A stretch of 64,000 nt of DNA from Micromonospora sp. NBC_01740 (lineage in GTDB: Bacteria; Actinomycetota; Actinomycetes; Mycobacteriales; Micromonosporaceae): positions 3,596,001 to 3,660,000 of the forward strand of contig NZ_CP109150.1 in NCBI RefSeq assembly GCF_035920365.1, given 5' to 3'. The notes under the pieces were generated by a model. It worked only from the letters and a program-made list of their open reading frames with translations, was not told the origin of the DNA and did no database searches. Below are positions 33,222-41,531 of the stretch, piece after piece. Each line of letters opens with the position of its first letter. Position 1 is the first letter of the stretch. Position numbers and translations under genes: made by a program.

Positions 33222-34847
33222 ATGACCGACGGCGCCGCCGGACCGGCCACCCCCGCCACCCGGGGCCGGGTGGTCATGCTCGTGGACAACGCCGTCGAGG
33301 GCGACTCCCGGGTGCAGAAGACCGCCGCCTCGGCCGCCGAGGCCGGCTGGGACGTGGTCCTGCTGGGCCGCTCGGCCACCGGCAAGGTCAAGACCTGGCA
33401 GCTCGGCGGGGCCGAGGTCCGGCTGCTGCCGATGACCACCTCGCTCGCCCGGGCGCCGCACGAGTTCCGCCGCCACTGGGTGCGCGGCCCGCTGGCGTAC
33501 CCGCCCACCGGCATCGCCGCCCGGCGCGAGCAGGAGGTGCGCGCCCGCCGCGCCGACCTGGAGGCGCGGCTCGGTGCGCTGAGCCAGGCCCGGGAGGAGG
33601 GGCGATCCTCCGCCGGGCTGACGCTGAGCCGGCAGCTGCTGCGGGGTGAGCTGCTGGCGACGAAGGTGTCGCGCCGCTGGGTGTCGCTGCGTCGACGCCA
33701 GCTCAGCCGGGCCCAGAAGGCACGCAAGGACCTGGCCACCCCGGTCGACCAGCTCTACACCAAGTTCTGGCAGACGGTGGCCGGCGACCGCGCCTGGCGC
33801 CGGCTCGACCCGGCGCTGTGGGACTTCGAGCTGGCGTACGGGCCGGTGGTTGACAAGCTGCGGCCGGACCTGATCCACGCCAACGACTTCCGCATGCTCG
33901 GGGTCGGCGCCCGGGCCAAGCTGCGGGCCGCCGCCAAGGGCCGGCGCGTCGCGCTGGTCTGGGACGCCCACGAGTTCCTGCCCGGCATCCGGCGCTGGAA
34001 CGACAGCCCCCGGTGGCTGCCGGCCAACACGGCCCACGAGCGGGAGTACGCCCCGTACGCCGACGCGGTGCTCACCGTCTCCGACGGGCTGGCGGACCTG
34101 CTGCGCGAGCGGCACCACCTGCCCGAGCAGCCCACCGTCGTGCTCAACACCCCGAGCAGCGCGGACGCGGCGGGCGGCGGCGACGGGGTGCCCGACATCC
34201 GCCAGCTCTGCGGGATCGGGCCGGACGTGCCGCTGCTGGTCTACAGCGGTGCCGCCGCGGAACAGCGGGGCCTCGGCATCATGGTCGAGGCGCTCACCGA
34301 GCTGCCCGGCGCGCACGTGGCGCTGGTGGTGCCCCGCCCCGCCGCCCCGTACGTGAAGGGGTTGGTGGTGCGGGCGGGTGAGTTGGGGGTGGCCGAGCGG
34401 GTGCACGTGTTGTCGTACGTGCCGCATCATCAGGTGGTGCCGTTCTTGTCGGGGGCTTCGGTGGGGGTCATTCCGATTCATCATTGGCCGAATCATGAGA
34501 TCGCGTTGATCACGAAGTTCTTCGAGTATTCGCATGCGCGGTTGCCGTTGGTGGTCAGTGATGTGCGGACGATGGCGGAGGCGGTGCGGTCGACGGGGCA
34601 GGGTGAGGTGTTCCGGGCGGAGGATGTGGGGGACTTCGTGCGGGTGGTGCGGGGTGTGTTGGGGGATCCGGGGCGTTATCGGGAGGCGTACGAGCGTCCG
34701 GGTTTGTTGGAGTCGTGGACGTGGGAGGCGCAGGCGCGGGTGCTCGACGGTGTCTACTCCCGACTGCTGCCCGACCACCCGCCCGCTCCGGCGCACCGCC
34801 CGGCGGCCGGGTCCGCGCCCGACTCGCCCCGGCAGGTGGGGGTCTGA
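33222..34847 (+). CDS. GT4-type glycosyltransferase, paralogue 1, 541 aa
   Basis: A retaining GT-B glycosyltransferase. It begins with a family-specific N-terminus (RVVMLVDNAVEGDSRVQKTA, DVVLLGRSATG) and an arginine-rich helical insertion (residues about 95-175). It continues with LIHANDFRMLGVGARAKLRA, ALVWDAHEFLPG, the donor loop LLVYSGAAAEQRGLGIMVEA and the C-terminal HEIALITKFFEYSHARLPL. ATG at 33222 follows GGAGGAGA. The part from 34348 to 34762 is 412/415 identical in DNA to the paralogue at 38346 and uses TTG leucine and G-ending codons unlike the rest of the gene. The last 40 residues are a disordered Pro/Ala tail. Confidence 0.88.
   Translation: MTDGAAGPATPATRGRVVMLVDNAVEGDSRVQKTAASAAEAGWDVVLLGRSATGKVKTWQLGGAEVRLLPMTTSLARAPHEFRRHWVRGPLAYPPTGIAARREQEVRARRADLEARLGALSQAREEGRSSAGLTLSRQLLRGELLATKVSRRWVSLRRRQLSRAQKARKDLATPVDQLYTKFWQTVAGDRAWRRLDPALWDFELAYGPVVDKLRPDLIHANDFRMLGVGARAKLRAAAKGRRVALVWDAHEFLPGIRRWNDSPRWLPANTAHEREYAPYADAVLTVSDGLADLLRERHHLPEQPTVVLNTPSSADAAGGGDGVPDIRQLCGIGPDVPLLVYSGAAAEQRGLGIMVEALTELPGAHVALVVPRPAAPYVKGLVVRAGELGVAERVHVLSYVPHHQVVPFLSGASVGVIPIHHWPNHEIALITKFFEYSHARLPLVVSDVRTMAEAVRSTGQGEVFRAEDVGDFVRVVRGVLGDPGRYREAYERPGLLESWTWEAQARVLDGVYSRLLPDHPPAPAHRPAAGSAPDSPRQVGV
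34348..34762 (+). repeat. 415-bp near-identical block, copy 1
   Basis: Matches 39463-39877 with only three mismatches, which fall within four bases (34651-34654 against 39766-39769). Leucine is TTG nine times out of ten, and His CAT, Asn AAT and Asp GAT are frequent, in contrast to CTG/CAC/AAC/GAC outside the block. The boundaries are sharp at both ends. Confidence 0.95.
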
Positions 34848-34898
34848 TCGCACGGCCCCGCCCTTGAGCGGCCCCGGCAGGTCGGGGGTCTGACCGCG
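34826..34898 (+). repeat. Duplicated gene end, 27/28 bp
   Basis: The end of the GT4 gene including its stop (34826-34852, GCCCCGGCAGGTGGGGGTCT onward) is repeated 45 bases downstream at 34871-34898 with one inserted C and two substitutions. It suggests a small tandem duplication or recombination scar at the gene's 3' end. Confidence 0.6.
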
Positions 34899-34980
34899 TG
34901 CCCGGCCGTCGGCGGCGACGGGGCGCGGTGGGCGGCGATGCGGCCGGAGCGGAGGCACCGTGGAGCGTGTCCCCATGAGT

Positions 34981-34986
34981 AGGATC
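34981..34986 (+). promoter_or_regulatory. Possible -10 element for a leaderless transcript
   Basis: TAGGAT lies about seven bases before the GTG start of the membrane protein at 34994, the layout of a leaderless mRNA. No Shine-Dalgarno sequence is visible in between. Confidence 0.4.
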
Positions 34987-34993
34987 GGGCACC

Positions 34994-36805
34994 GTGACCG
35001 CAGCGCATCCCCCGGCGACAGACCTCTCCACCGACGCCGCCGAGGAGCGCGCGCCGGCTGATCCGCCCCGGGAGTCCCGCCGGCGCCGGCCGGACCTCGT
35101 CGCCGTGTTCGTCCTTCTCGCCGGCGCGCTCTGGGTGACCGCCCGGGGCTGGCGCGACGTGCACGGCCGGGTGCTCGGCGCGCAGCCGGCGGACCAGGAC
35201 TTCAACGAGTGGATGCTGGCCCACGCGGCGCACGCGGTGGCCAACCTGGAGAACCCGTTCTTCACGACGTTGCAGAACGCGCCGGACGGCGTGAACCTGA
35301 TGACCAACGTGGGCATCCAGTTGCCCGGCATCCTGCTCGCGCCGGTCACCCTGCTCGGCGGCGCCTCGCTGTCCTACCTGGTGCTGATGACCCTCAACCT
35401 CGCTGGCACCGGCTTCGCCTGGTACTGGGTGCTCTCCCGGCACGTGGTCGGCAACCGCGCGGCGGCGCTGGTCGGCGCCGCCTGCTGCGCCTTCGCGCCG
35501 GCCCTCATCTCGCACAGCAACGGTCACCCGCACGTCACCGCGCAGTGGCTGGTCCCGCTCATCGTGTGGCGGGTGGCCCGACTCACCCGCGGCGGGCGCC
35601 CGCTGCGCGACGGGCTCATCCTCGGCGCGCTGGTCTCCGCGCAGTTCTTCGTCAGCGTCGAGATCCTCTTCATCCTCGCCCTGGCCTGCGTGATGGCGCT
35701 GCTGGGCCACGTGCTGTTCCGGCCCCGGGCGGCGCTGGCCGCGGCCCCCCGGGCGCTGGCCGTGCTGGGTGTCGCCGGCGCGCTGACCCTGCTGGTGACG
35801 GCGTACCCGCTCTGGATGCAGTTCCTCGGCCCGCAGCACCGCAGCGGACACCCCACCGACCCCGACAAGTACGCCCTGCGGCTCGCCTCCTACTTCAGCT
35901 ACGCGACCGAGTCGCTCGGCGGCGGCCCGCAGGGTGACCGCCGGCTGGCCGCCAACGTGACCGAGGAGGCCAGCTTCTACGGCTGGCCGCTGGTGCTGGT
36001 GGCGGTCGCCGCGATGGCCTGGCTGCGCCGGGAGCACCTGGTCCGGGTGCTGGGCTTCACCGCGGTGCTGGCGGCGCTCTTCTCGCTGGGCAACACGATC
36101 AACTGGGCGGTCCGCGGGCCCGGGGTCCCCGGGCCGTTCCGGCTGTTGAACGGCCTGCCGGTGGTCGACGCGATGGTGGTGGCCCGCTTCGCCCTGATCA
36201 CCACGGCCGCCCTCGGGGTGCTCATGGCGATCGTGGTGGACCGGTTGCTCTCCGGCCGGGTCCCGGCCCGGGTGGGCGTCGTGCCGGTCCGGCCGCTGGT
36301 CGCGGTGGCGCTGGCCGTCGCCCTGGTGCCGCTGCTGCCGACCCCGCTGCCGGCCGTGGGTCGCCCGGAGGTGCCCGACTTCGTCACCGCCGGCGGGTGG
36401 CGGGACCACGTCGCGCCCGGGCGGACGCTCGTGCCGGTGCCGGTGGAGAACATGACCTCGGTGCGCTGGGGCGCCGCCGCGGGTGCCGGCTTCGCCGTGC
36501 CACAGGGCTACTTCCTCGGACCGACCTCGCCCACCGACGACACCGGCCGGTGGGGGGTGGATCCCCGGCCCACCGCGGTCCTGCTGACCCAGGTGGCCAC
36601 CGGGGAACGCCCGGCGCCGGTCACCATCACCCCCGCGGAACGCGCGCAGGCGGAGCTGGACGTGCGGCACTGGCGGGCGGACGCCGTGGCGCTGCCCCGG
36701 CATCCCCGCGCCGAGGCGCTCCGCGCGGTGCTGGACGCGTGCTTCGGTCCGGGCCGCCGCGTCGACGACGTCTGGCTCTGGGACGTCCGCCCGCTGACCC
36801 GCTGA
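34994..36805 (+). CDS. Multi-pass membrane GT-C-like protein, 603 aa
   Basis: An integral membrane protein with about ten to eleven segments between residues 35 and 450 and a C-terminal extracytoplasmic domain of about 150 residues. The first outside loop has acidic DQDFNEWML, as expected for a polyprenyl-phosphate-sugar-dependent GT-C glycosyltransferase. NAPDGVNLMTNVGIQLPG and ISHSNGHPHVTAQWLVPLIV are further marks of an uncharacterised family common in actinomycetes. Its likely role is adding a sugar outside the membrane to the surface polymer made here. No direct evidence for donor or acceptor exists. It starts with GTG and is convergent with the gene ending at 36821. Confidence 0.78.
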   Translation: MTAAHPPATDLSTDAAEERAPADPPRESRRRRPDLVAVFVLLAGALWVTARGWRDVHGRVLGAQPADQDFNEWMLAHAAHAVANLENPFFTTLQNAPDGVNLMTNVGIQLPGILLAPVTLLGGASLSYLVLMTLNLAGTGFAWYWVLSRHVVGNRAAALVGAACCAFAPALISHSNGHPHVTAQWLVPLIVWRVARLTRGGRPLRDGLILGALVSAQFFVSVEILFILALACVMALLGHVLFRPRAALAAAPRALAVLGVAGALTLLVTAYPLWMQFLGPQHRSGHPTDPDKYALRLASYFSYATESLGGGPQGDRRLAANVTEEASFYGWPLVLVAVAAMAWLRREHLVRVLGFTAVLAALFSLGNTINWAVRGPGVPGPFRLLNGLPVVDAMVVARFALITTAALGVLMAIVVDRLLSGRVPARVGVVPVRPLVAVALAVALVPLLPTPLPAVGRPEVPDFVTAGGWRDHVAPGRTLVPVPVENMTSVRWGAAAGAGFAVPQGYFLGPTSPTDDTGRWGVDPRPTAVLLTQVATGERPAPVTITPAERAQAELDVRHWRADAVALPRHPRAEALRAVLDACFGPGRRVDDVWLWDVRPLTR

Positions 36806-36818
36806 CCGCCCGGGCGGT
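36805..36818. terminator. Short palindrome between convergent genes
   Basis: The 14-base perfect palindrome ACCGCCCGGGCGGT fills the 15-base gap between two convergent membrane-protein genes. It is a weak candidate terminator because a hairpin here has no separate loop. Confidence 0.3.
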
Positions 36819-36820
36819 TC

Positions 36821-38101
36821 CTACTCCGGGGGCTGCTGCCCCGGTCCGACCGCGGTGTCCGGGGCGGGCGCCGGGGCGGGCCGGGCGGGTCTGCCCAGCA
36901 GCATGGCGAGGCCGACCACCACCGGCAGCCAGATGACCAGGACCAGCCGGTCCGCCTCGGACTCCTTGGGGTGGGCCACCAGCGTGAGCAGTCCGGTCGC
37001 CCCGGCCGTGGCGAAGAGCAGCGCGGCCCGGCCGGGCAGCGCCCGGAACAGGGCGGCGAAGCCGACCAGCAGCAGGGCCAGGAACGGCGAGGCGGCCAGC
37101 GGCGCGCCCCCGTTCCACCAGGCGTTGAGCTGGGCGGGCCAGAAGTCCCGGTTCAGCTCCACCAGGCGGGGCCACGGGTCGGGCACGTCCGGCCGGGTGA
37201 AGTGCACGGTGAACTTGTCCTGGAGCGTCTCCGCCGCGCCGGGGATGTCCAGCGCGGCGCTGAGGCCGAGCCAGACCGCCGTGGCCACGCCGCAGGCGGC
37301 GGTGAGCACGACCAGCCCCGGCTCCCAGCCGGCCCGGCGGCGGCGGGCCAGGGTCAGCGCGCCGAGCACCGCCGTCAGCGCGCCCGACAGCAGCAGGCCG
37401 GTCGCCGGCCGGGTGACGGTCGAGCCGAGCAGCGCGGCCAGCACCGCGCCGCCGAGCAGCAGCCGGCCGCGCGTCGAGCCGCCCGGCCGCAGCAGGGGTA
37501 TGGCGGCGCAGAGCGCGGCCAACGCGAACGCCGTCGCGCCGGCCTCGGCCAGCAGCCGGCTCAGCCAGAACCCGGTGGGCAGGAGGAAGAGCAGCGCGGT
37601 GGCCGCGAGCGAGCTGACCAGGCCGCCACCGAGCAGCCGGACCGCCAGGGCCGCCAACACGCCGGCCAGCACGGCGAGCGCGGCGGTGGCCAGCACCATT
37701 CCCCGCTCCCCGAAGGCCAGCACGAACGGTGCCACGGTCAGCGAGTAGCCGGGCCGGGTGGTGAAGATCCGCTGGTAGCGCGGGGGCATGCTGGCGGCCC
37801 ACTGCCGGGTGCCGGCGACGCAGGAGATACCCGGGCGCGGGCTCGGCATGCCCTGGCGGCAGACCAGCCGGGCGGCGAATCGGTCCGCCTCGGCGGACGG
37901 CGTGCCGGTCGCGGTGACCGCCTGCCGGGCGTACCAGTAGGTGTCCGGGTAGGCGTGCTGCGGCGCGGTCTCCCAGCGGCCCACCCACAGCAGGCTGCCG
38001 AGCGCGGCGGCGGCGAGCAGGCCGAGCACCAGCCGGAGGCGGGCCCGGCGGGCGTCCGGCGCGGTCACCGGCGCGCCACCGAGGTTTTGGCTACTCGACA
38101 T
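36821..38101 (-). CDS. Multi-pass membrane protein, possible GT-C-like, 426 aa
   Basis: Around ten hydrophobic segments, with an acidic/aromatic first extracytoplasmic loop (APQHAYPDTYWYARQAV) and two cysteines (LVCRQGMP and GISCVAGT) likely joined outside the cell. This resembles GT39/GT-C-type or DUF-family mannosyltransferase-like proteins, but no certain family motif is seen. The final 25 residues are Pro/Ala-rich. It starts with ATG at 38101, divergent from the GT4 gene at 38346. The surface-polysaccharide context supports a glycosyltransferase or related role, but the function is unassigned. Confidence 0.72.
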   Translation of the reverse strand: MSSSQNLGGAPVTAPDARRARLRLVLGLLAAAALGSLLWVGRWETAPQHAYPDTYWYARQAVTATGTPSAEADRFAARLVCRQGMPSPRPGISCVAGTRQWAASMPPRYQRIFTTRPGYSLTVAPFVLAFGERGMVLATAALAVLAGVLAALAVRLLGGGLVSSLAATALLFLLPTGFWLSRLLAEAGATAFALAALCAAIPLLRPGGSTRGRLLLGGAVLAALLGSTVTRPATGLLLSGALTAVLGALTLARRRRAGWEPGLVVLTAACGVATAVWLGLSAALDIPGAAETLQDKFTVHFTRPDVPDPWPRLVELNRDFWPAQLNAWWNGGAPLAASPFLALLLVGFAALFRALPGRAALLFATAGATGLLTLVAHPKESEADRLVLVIWLPVVVGLAMLLGRPARPAPAPAPDTAVGPGQQPPE

Positions 38102-38276
38102 CTCGCCCTACTTCCGGCGGAAGGTATCCGGCTGACAGTTTCCTCGCGCGGAGCGCGCATCGACGCGGTCGGCGCCGGGACGGACAGCGGGGAGGGTACG
38201 CTCCGGGGCGCGCGGAGGCGAAGTCGACCCGCGCTTTCCCACATCCATGGTGCGAGGGCGCCGGCCGGCGGTCTCG

Positions 38277-38282
38277 TACAAT
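38277..38282 (+). promoter_or_regulatory. Possible -10 element ahead of GT4 paralogue 2
   Basis: TACAAT, 64 bases before the ATG at 38346, in the context CGTACAATCGC that recurs before the paralogue at 33222. No matching -35 element was found. Confidence 0.45.
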
Positions 38283-38345
38283 CGCTCGGGATCCGGGCCG
38301 GGTGACCCGGCCGGACAGCACCGGGCAGAGGCGGAGTAGCAGACG

Positions 38346-39959
38346 ATGGGGCTGAACGGCGGCGCCGGCGCCCGGGGGCGTGTTGTCATGCTGGTCGACA
38401 ACGGGGTCAACGGTGACTCCCGGGTACAGAAGGCCGCCCGTTCGGCCGCCGACGCCGGCTGGGAGGTCGTCCTGCTCGGCCGCACATCCGCCGGGCGCGA
38501 ACAGAGCTGGCACCTCGGCGACGCCGAGGTGCGCCTGCTGCCGATGCCCGAGCCGCTGGCCAAGCGCCGGCACGAGTTCCGCCGTGGCTGGCTGCGCTGG
38601 CCGCTGGCGTACCCGCCCACCGGGATCGCCGCGCACCGCAGCCAGGCGATGAAGGCCTGGCGTGCGGACCTGACCTTCCGGCGGGCCGCCCTGACGGTGG
38701 CCGCGCGCGCCGGTGGCGCCGGCCGCCCGTCACCCCTGCGGTGGCACGCGCTGCGCGCGGAGGAGCTGGTCGCCGGGGCGACCCGCCGCTGGGTCTCGTT
38801 CCGCCACTGGCAGCTCACCCGGTCCCGGCGCGACCGGAAGAAGCTGGACGGGCCGCTGGACCGGGCGTACACCAGGTTCTGGCAGGCCGTGCAGGGCGAC
38901 GGCGCCTGGCGGCGGCTGGAGCCGGGGCTGTGGGACTACGAGCTGGCCTACGGCCCGACGGTCGACGAACTGCGGCCGGACCTGATCCACGCCAACGACT
39001 TCCGCATGCTCGGGGTGGCCGCCCGGGCCAAGCTGCGGGCCGCCGCCAAGGGCCGGCGGGTCGCGGTCGTCTGGGACGCCCACGAGTACCTCCCCGGCGT
39101 GCAGGCGTGGCGCGACAACGTCCGGTGGCTGCCCGGCAACATGGCGCACGAGCGGGAGTTCGTGCCGTACGCGGACGCGGCGACGACCGTCTCCGGCGGG
39201 CTGGCCGACCTGTTGCAGCAGGAGCACGGCCTGGCCGAACGGCCGGAGGTCGTGCTCAACGCCCCCTCGCTGGCCGAGCTGCCCGGCCCGGGCGACGAGC
39301 CCGCGCCGGACATCCGCCAGCTCTGCGGGATCGGGCCGGACGTGCCGCTGCTGGTCTACAGCGGCGTCGCCGCCGCGCGGCGGGGCCTCGACGTCATGGT
39401 CGAGGCGCTGCCGCAACTGCCCGGGGCGCACGCCGCCTTCGTGGTCAACAAGCCCGACTCCGCGTACGTGAAGGGGTTGGTGGTGCGGGCGGGTGAGTTG
39501 GGGGTGGCCGAGCGGGTGCACGTGTTGTCGTACGTGCCGCATCATCAGGTGGTGCCGTTCTTGTCGGGGGCTTCGGTGGGGGTCATTCCGATTCATCATT
39601 GGCCGAATCATGAGATCGCGTTGATCACGAAGTTCTTCGAGTATTCGCATGCGCGGTTGCCGTTGGTGGTCAGTGATGTGCGGACGATGGCGGAGGCGGT
39701 GCGGTCGACGGGGCAGGGTGAGGTGTTCCGGGCGGAGGATGTGGGGGACTTCGTGCGGGTGGTGCGTGCGGTGTTGGGGGATCCGGGGCGTTATCGGGAG
39801 GCGTACGAGCGTCCGGGTTTGTTGGAGTCGTGGACGTGGGAGGCGCAGGCGCGGGTGCTCGACGGTGTCTACTCCCGGCTGCTGCCCGCCGGCCGCGGTG
39901 CCGGCGGTGACGACACCACCCCGGGCGCCGAGCCGCCAGCCCTGCGGGTCGGCGCGTGA
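38346..39959 (+). CDS. GT4-type glycosyltransferase, paralogue 2, 537 aa
   Basis: The same architecture as the enzyme at 33222: RVVMLVDNGVNGDSRVQKAA, an arginine-rich helical insertion, LIHANDFRMLGVAARAKLRA, WDAHEYLPGVQAW, VYSGVAAARRGLDVMVEA and HEIALITKFFEYSHARLPL. The two proteins differ clearly in the N-terminal acceptor-binding half but are almost identical in residues about 373-510. This suggests different acceptors with the same donor sugar. The block 39463-39877 has the same aberrant codon usage as in paralogue 1. The stop overlaps the GT2 gene by four bases (GTGA), so these two are coupled. Confidence 0.88.
   Translation: MGLNGGAGARGRVVMLVDNGVNGDSRVQKAARSAADAGWEVVLLGRTSAGREQSWHLGDAEVRLLPMPEPLAKRRHEFRRGWLRWPLAYPPTGIAAHRSQAMKAWRADLTFRRAALTVAARAGGAGRPSPLRWHALRAEELVAGATRRWVSFRHWQLTRSRRDRKKLDGPLDRAYTRFWQAVQGDGAWRRLEPGLWDYELAYGPTVDELRPDLIHANDFRMLGVAARAKLRAAAKGRRVAVVWDAHEYLPGVQAWRDNVRWLPGNMAHEREFVPYADAATTVSGGLADLLQQEHGLAERPEVVLNAPSLAELPGPGDEPAPDIRQLCGIGPDVPLLVYSGVAAARRGLDVMVEALPQLPGAHAAFVVNKPDSAYVKGLVVRAGELGVAERVHVLSYVPHHQVVPFLSGASVGVIPIHHWPNHEIALITKFFEYSHARLPLVVSDVRTMAEAVRSTGQGEVFRAEDVGDFVRVVRAVLGDPGRYREAYERPGLLESWTWEAQARVLDGVYSRLLPAGRGAGGDDTTPGAEPPALRVGA
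39463..39877 (+). repeat. 415-bp near-identical block, copy 2
   Basis: Partner of 34348-34762 (constant offset 5115 bases, three mismatches). It is a direct repeat on the same strand, so unequal recombination would delete or duplicate the 5.1 kb between, which holds two membrane-protein genes and most of one GT4 gene. Confidence 0.95.
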
Positions 39960-41527
39960 CCACGCCCGACGTGACGGTGGTGACGGCCGTCTACAACACG
40001 ATGCCGGACCTGACCCGGTGCCTGACCTCCCTGGTGGAGCAGACCATCGGGCTGGACCGGCTGGAGGTCGTCGCGGTCGACGACGGCTCCACCGACGGCA
40101 GCGGCGCCGAGCTGGACCGCTTCGCGGCGGCGTACCCGGGCACCGTGAAGGTGCTGCACCAGGCGAACTCGGGCGGCCCCGCCGCCCCCAGCAACCGTGC
40201 GCTGGAGCACGCCACCGGCCGCTACGTCCTGTTCATCGGCGCCGACGACCACCTCGGGCCGGAGGCGCTGGCCCGGATGGTCGCCGCGGCCGACGAGTGG
40301 GGCTCCGACGTGCTGCTCGGCCGGATGGTCGGGGTCAACGAACGCTACGTCCACCAGGCGATCTTCGAGAGCACCCGGGCCGAGGTGGACCTCTTCGCCT
40401 CCGCGCTGCCGTTCGCCCTGTCCAACACCAAGCTGTTCCGGCGCGACCTGATCGAGAAGTACGCGCTGCGCTACCCGGAGGACATGCCGGTCGGCAGCGA
40501 CCAGCCGTTCACCCTGGAGGCGTGCCTGCGGGCCGGGCGCATCTCGGTGCTCGCCGACTACGACTACTACTACGCGGTCAAGCGGCTCAACGCCGGCAAC
40601 ATCACCTACCGCAGCAACCACCTCGCCCGGCTGCGCGGCGTCGAGCGCGTCGTCGAGGTGGTGGCGGAGCTGATCGAGCCCGGCGAGCGGCGCGACGCGG
40701 TGCTGTACCGGCACTTCACCTGGGAGATCGCCAAGCTGCTCCAGGACGACTTCCTGACGCTGGAGCCCGACGTCCAGGAACAGGTCCGCGCGGGCGTGGC
40801 CAACCTGGCCCGCAAGCACCTCACGGATCCCATCCGGGACCGGCTGGGCGTCACCGCCCGGGTGCGCATCGGCGCCGCCTGGCTCGGGTCGCTCGCCGAC
40901 CTGCGGGCGGTGATCAGGCAGGACGTCGAGGAGGGGCTGCCGCCCACGGTGGTGCAGGACGAGCGCTGGTACGCCCTGTACCCTGGCTTCGGCGACCCCC
41001 GTTCCGCCCTGTCCGAGGAGTGGTTCGAGGTCAGCCGGTCCGACCCCAAGTGGCTCGCCCGGCTGGAAGCGGTCTCCGCGACCTGGTCCCCCGACCGGGG
41101 CGGGGAGAGGACGCTGACGGTCGCCGCGCGCAGCCCCTGGCCGGAGCTCGCCGAGCTCGCCGACGGCGGGCTCACCTTCAAGGTGGGTTCGGCCGCCGGC
41201 ACGGTCACCGGCCTGACGGAGGACCCGCTGGGGACCACCGTCCGGGTCACGTTCCGGGCCGTCGACCTGCTCGCCGGCCTCCCGCCCGGAGGGCGGACCC
41301 GGACCGTCCGGGTCACCGCCGTGGCGGCCGGGGAGAGCGGTTCCACCCCGCTGCGCGGGCCACGTCCGCCGGTCCGGCAGCGGGTGCTCCACCGACACGG
41401 CGGACAGCTGTACGTGTTCACCACGACCACGAACCACAAGGGCCACCTGGTGATCGCCGTCTCGCCGGTGACGCTGCGCCGGGTGGTGGCCCGCCTGCGG
41501 CGCAGGCTTCCACTAGGAGGAAAGTAG
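39956..41527 (+). CDS. GT2-family glycosyltransferase with C-terminal extension, 523 aa
   Basis: An inverting GT-A enzyme. TVVTAVYNTMPDL starts the fold, followed by VDDGSTDGS (nucleotide-binding Asp), GADDHLGP (the DxD-like metal site) and the acceptor/base region GSDQPFTLEACL. The catalytic domain ends around residue 240. About 280 further residues hold a helical part (to about 320) and a beta-rich region (about 330-500), as seen in teichoic-acid TarS/TarP-like and SpsA-like enzymes that multimerise or bind polymer. GTG at 39956 overlaps the GT4 stop. A wall-polymer decorating role is plausible. Confidence 0.85.
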   Translation: MTTPDVTVVTAVYNTMPDLTRCLTSLVEQTIGLDRLEVVAVDDGSTDGSGAELDRFAAAYPGTVKVLHQANSGGPAAPSNRALEHATGRYVLFIGADDHLGPEALARMVAAADEWGSDVLLGRMVGVNERYVHQAIFESTRAEVDLFASALPFALSNTKLFRRDLIEKYALRYPEDMPVGSDQPFTLEACLRAGRISVLADYDYYYAVKRLNAGNITYRSNHLARLRGVERVVEVVAELIEPGERRDAVLYRHFTWEIAKLLQDDFLTLEPDVQEQVRAGVANLARKHLTDPIRDRLGVTARVRIGAAWLGSLADLRAVIRQDVEEGLPPTVVQDERWYALYPGFGDPRSALSEEWFEVSRSDPKWLARLEAVSATWSPDRGGERTLTVAARSPWPELAELADGGLTFKVGSAAGTVTGLTEDPLGTTVRVTFRAVDLLAGLPPGGRTRTVRVTAVAAGESGSTPLRGPRPPVRQRVLHRHGGQLYVFTTTTNHKGHLVIAVSPVTLRRVVARLRRRLPLGGK

Positions 41528-41531
41528 TTCC

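Noticed and set aside
34348..34762. The antisense frame of the repeated GT block (for example 34500 leftward) as a conserved antisense gene
   Set aside because: It appears in both copies only because the DNA is repeated. Its translation (PHHQPLHVR-like) is a complement of the GT coding sequence and has no RBS.
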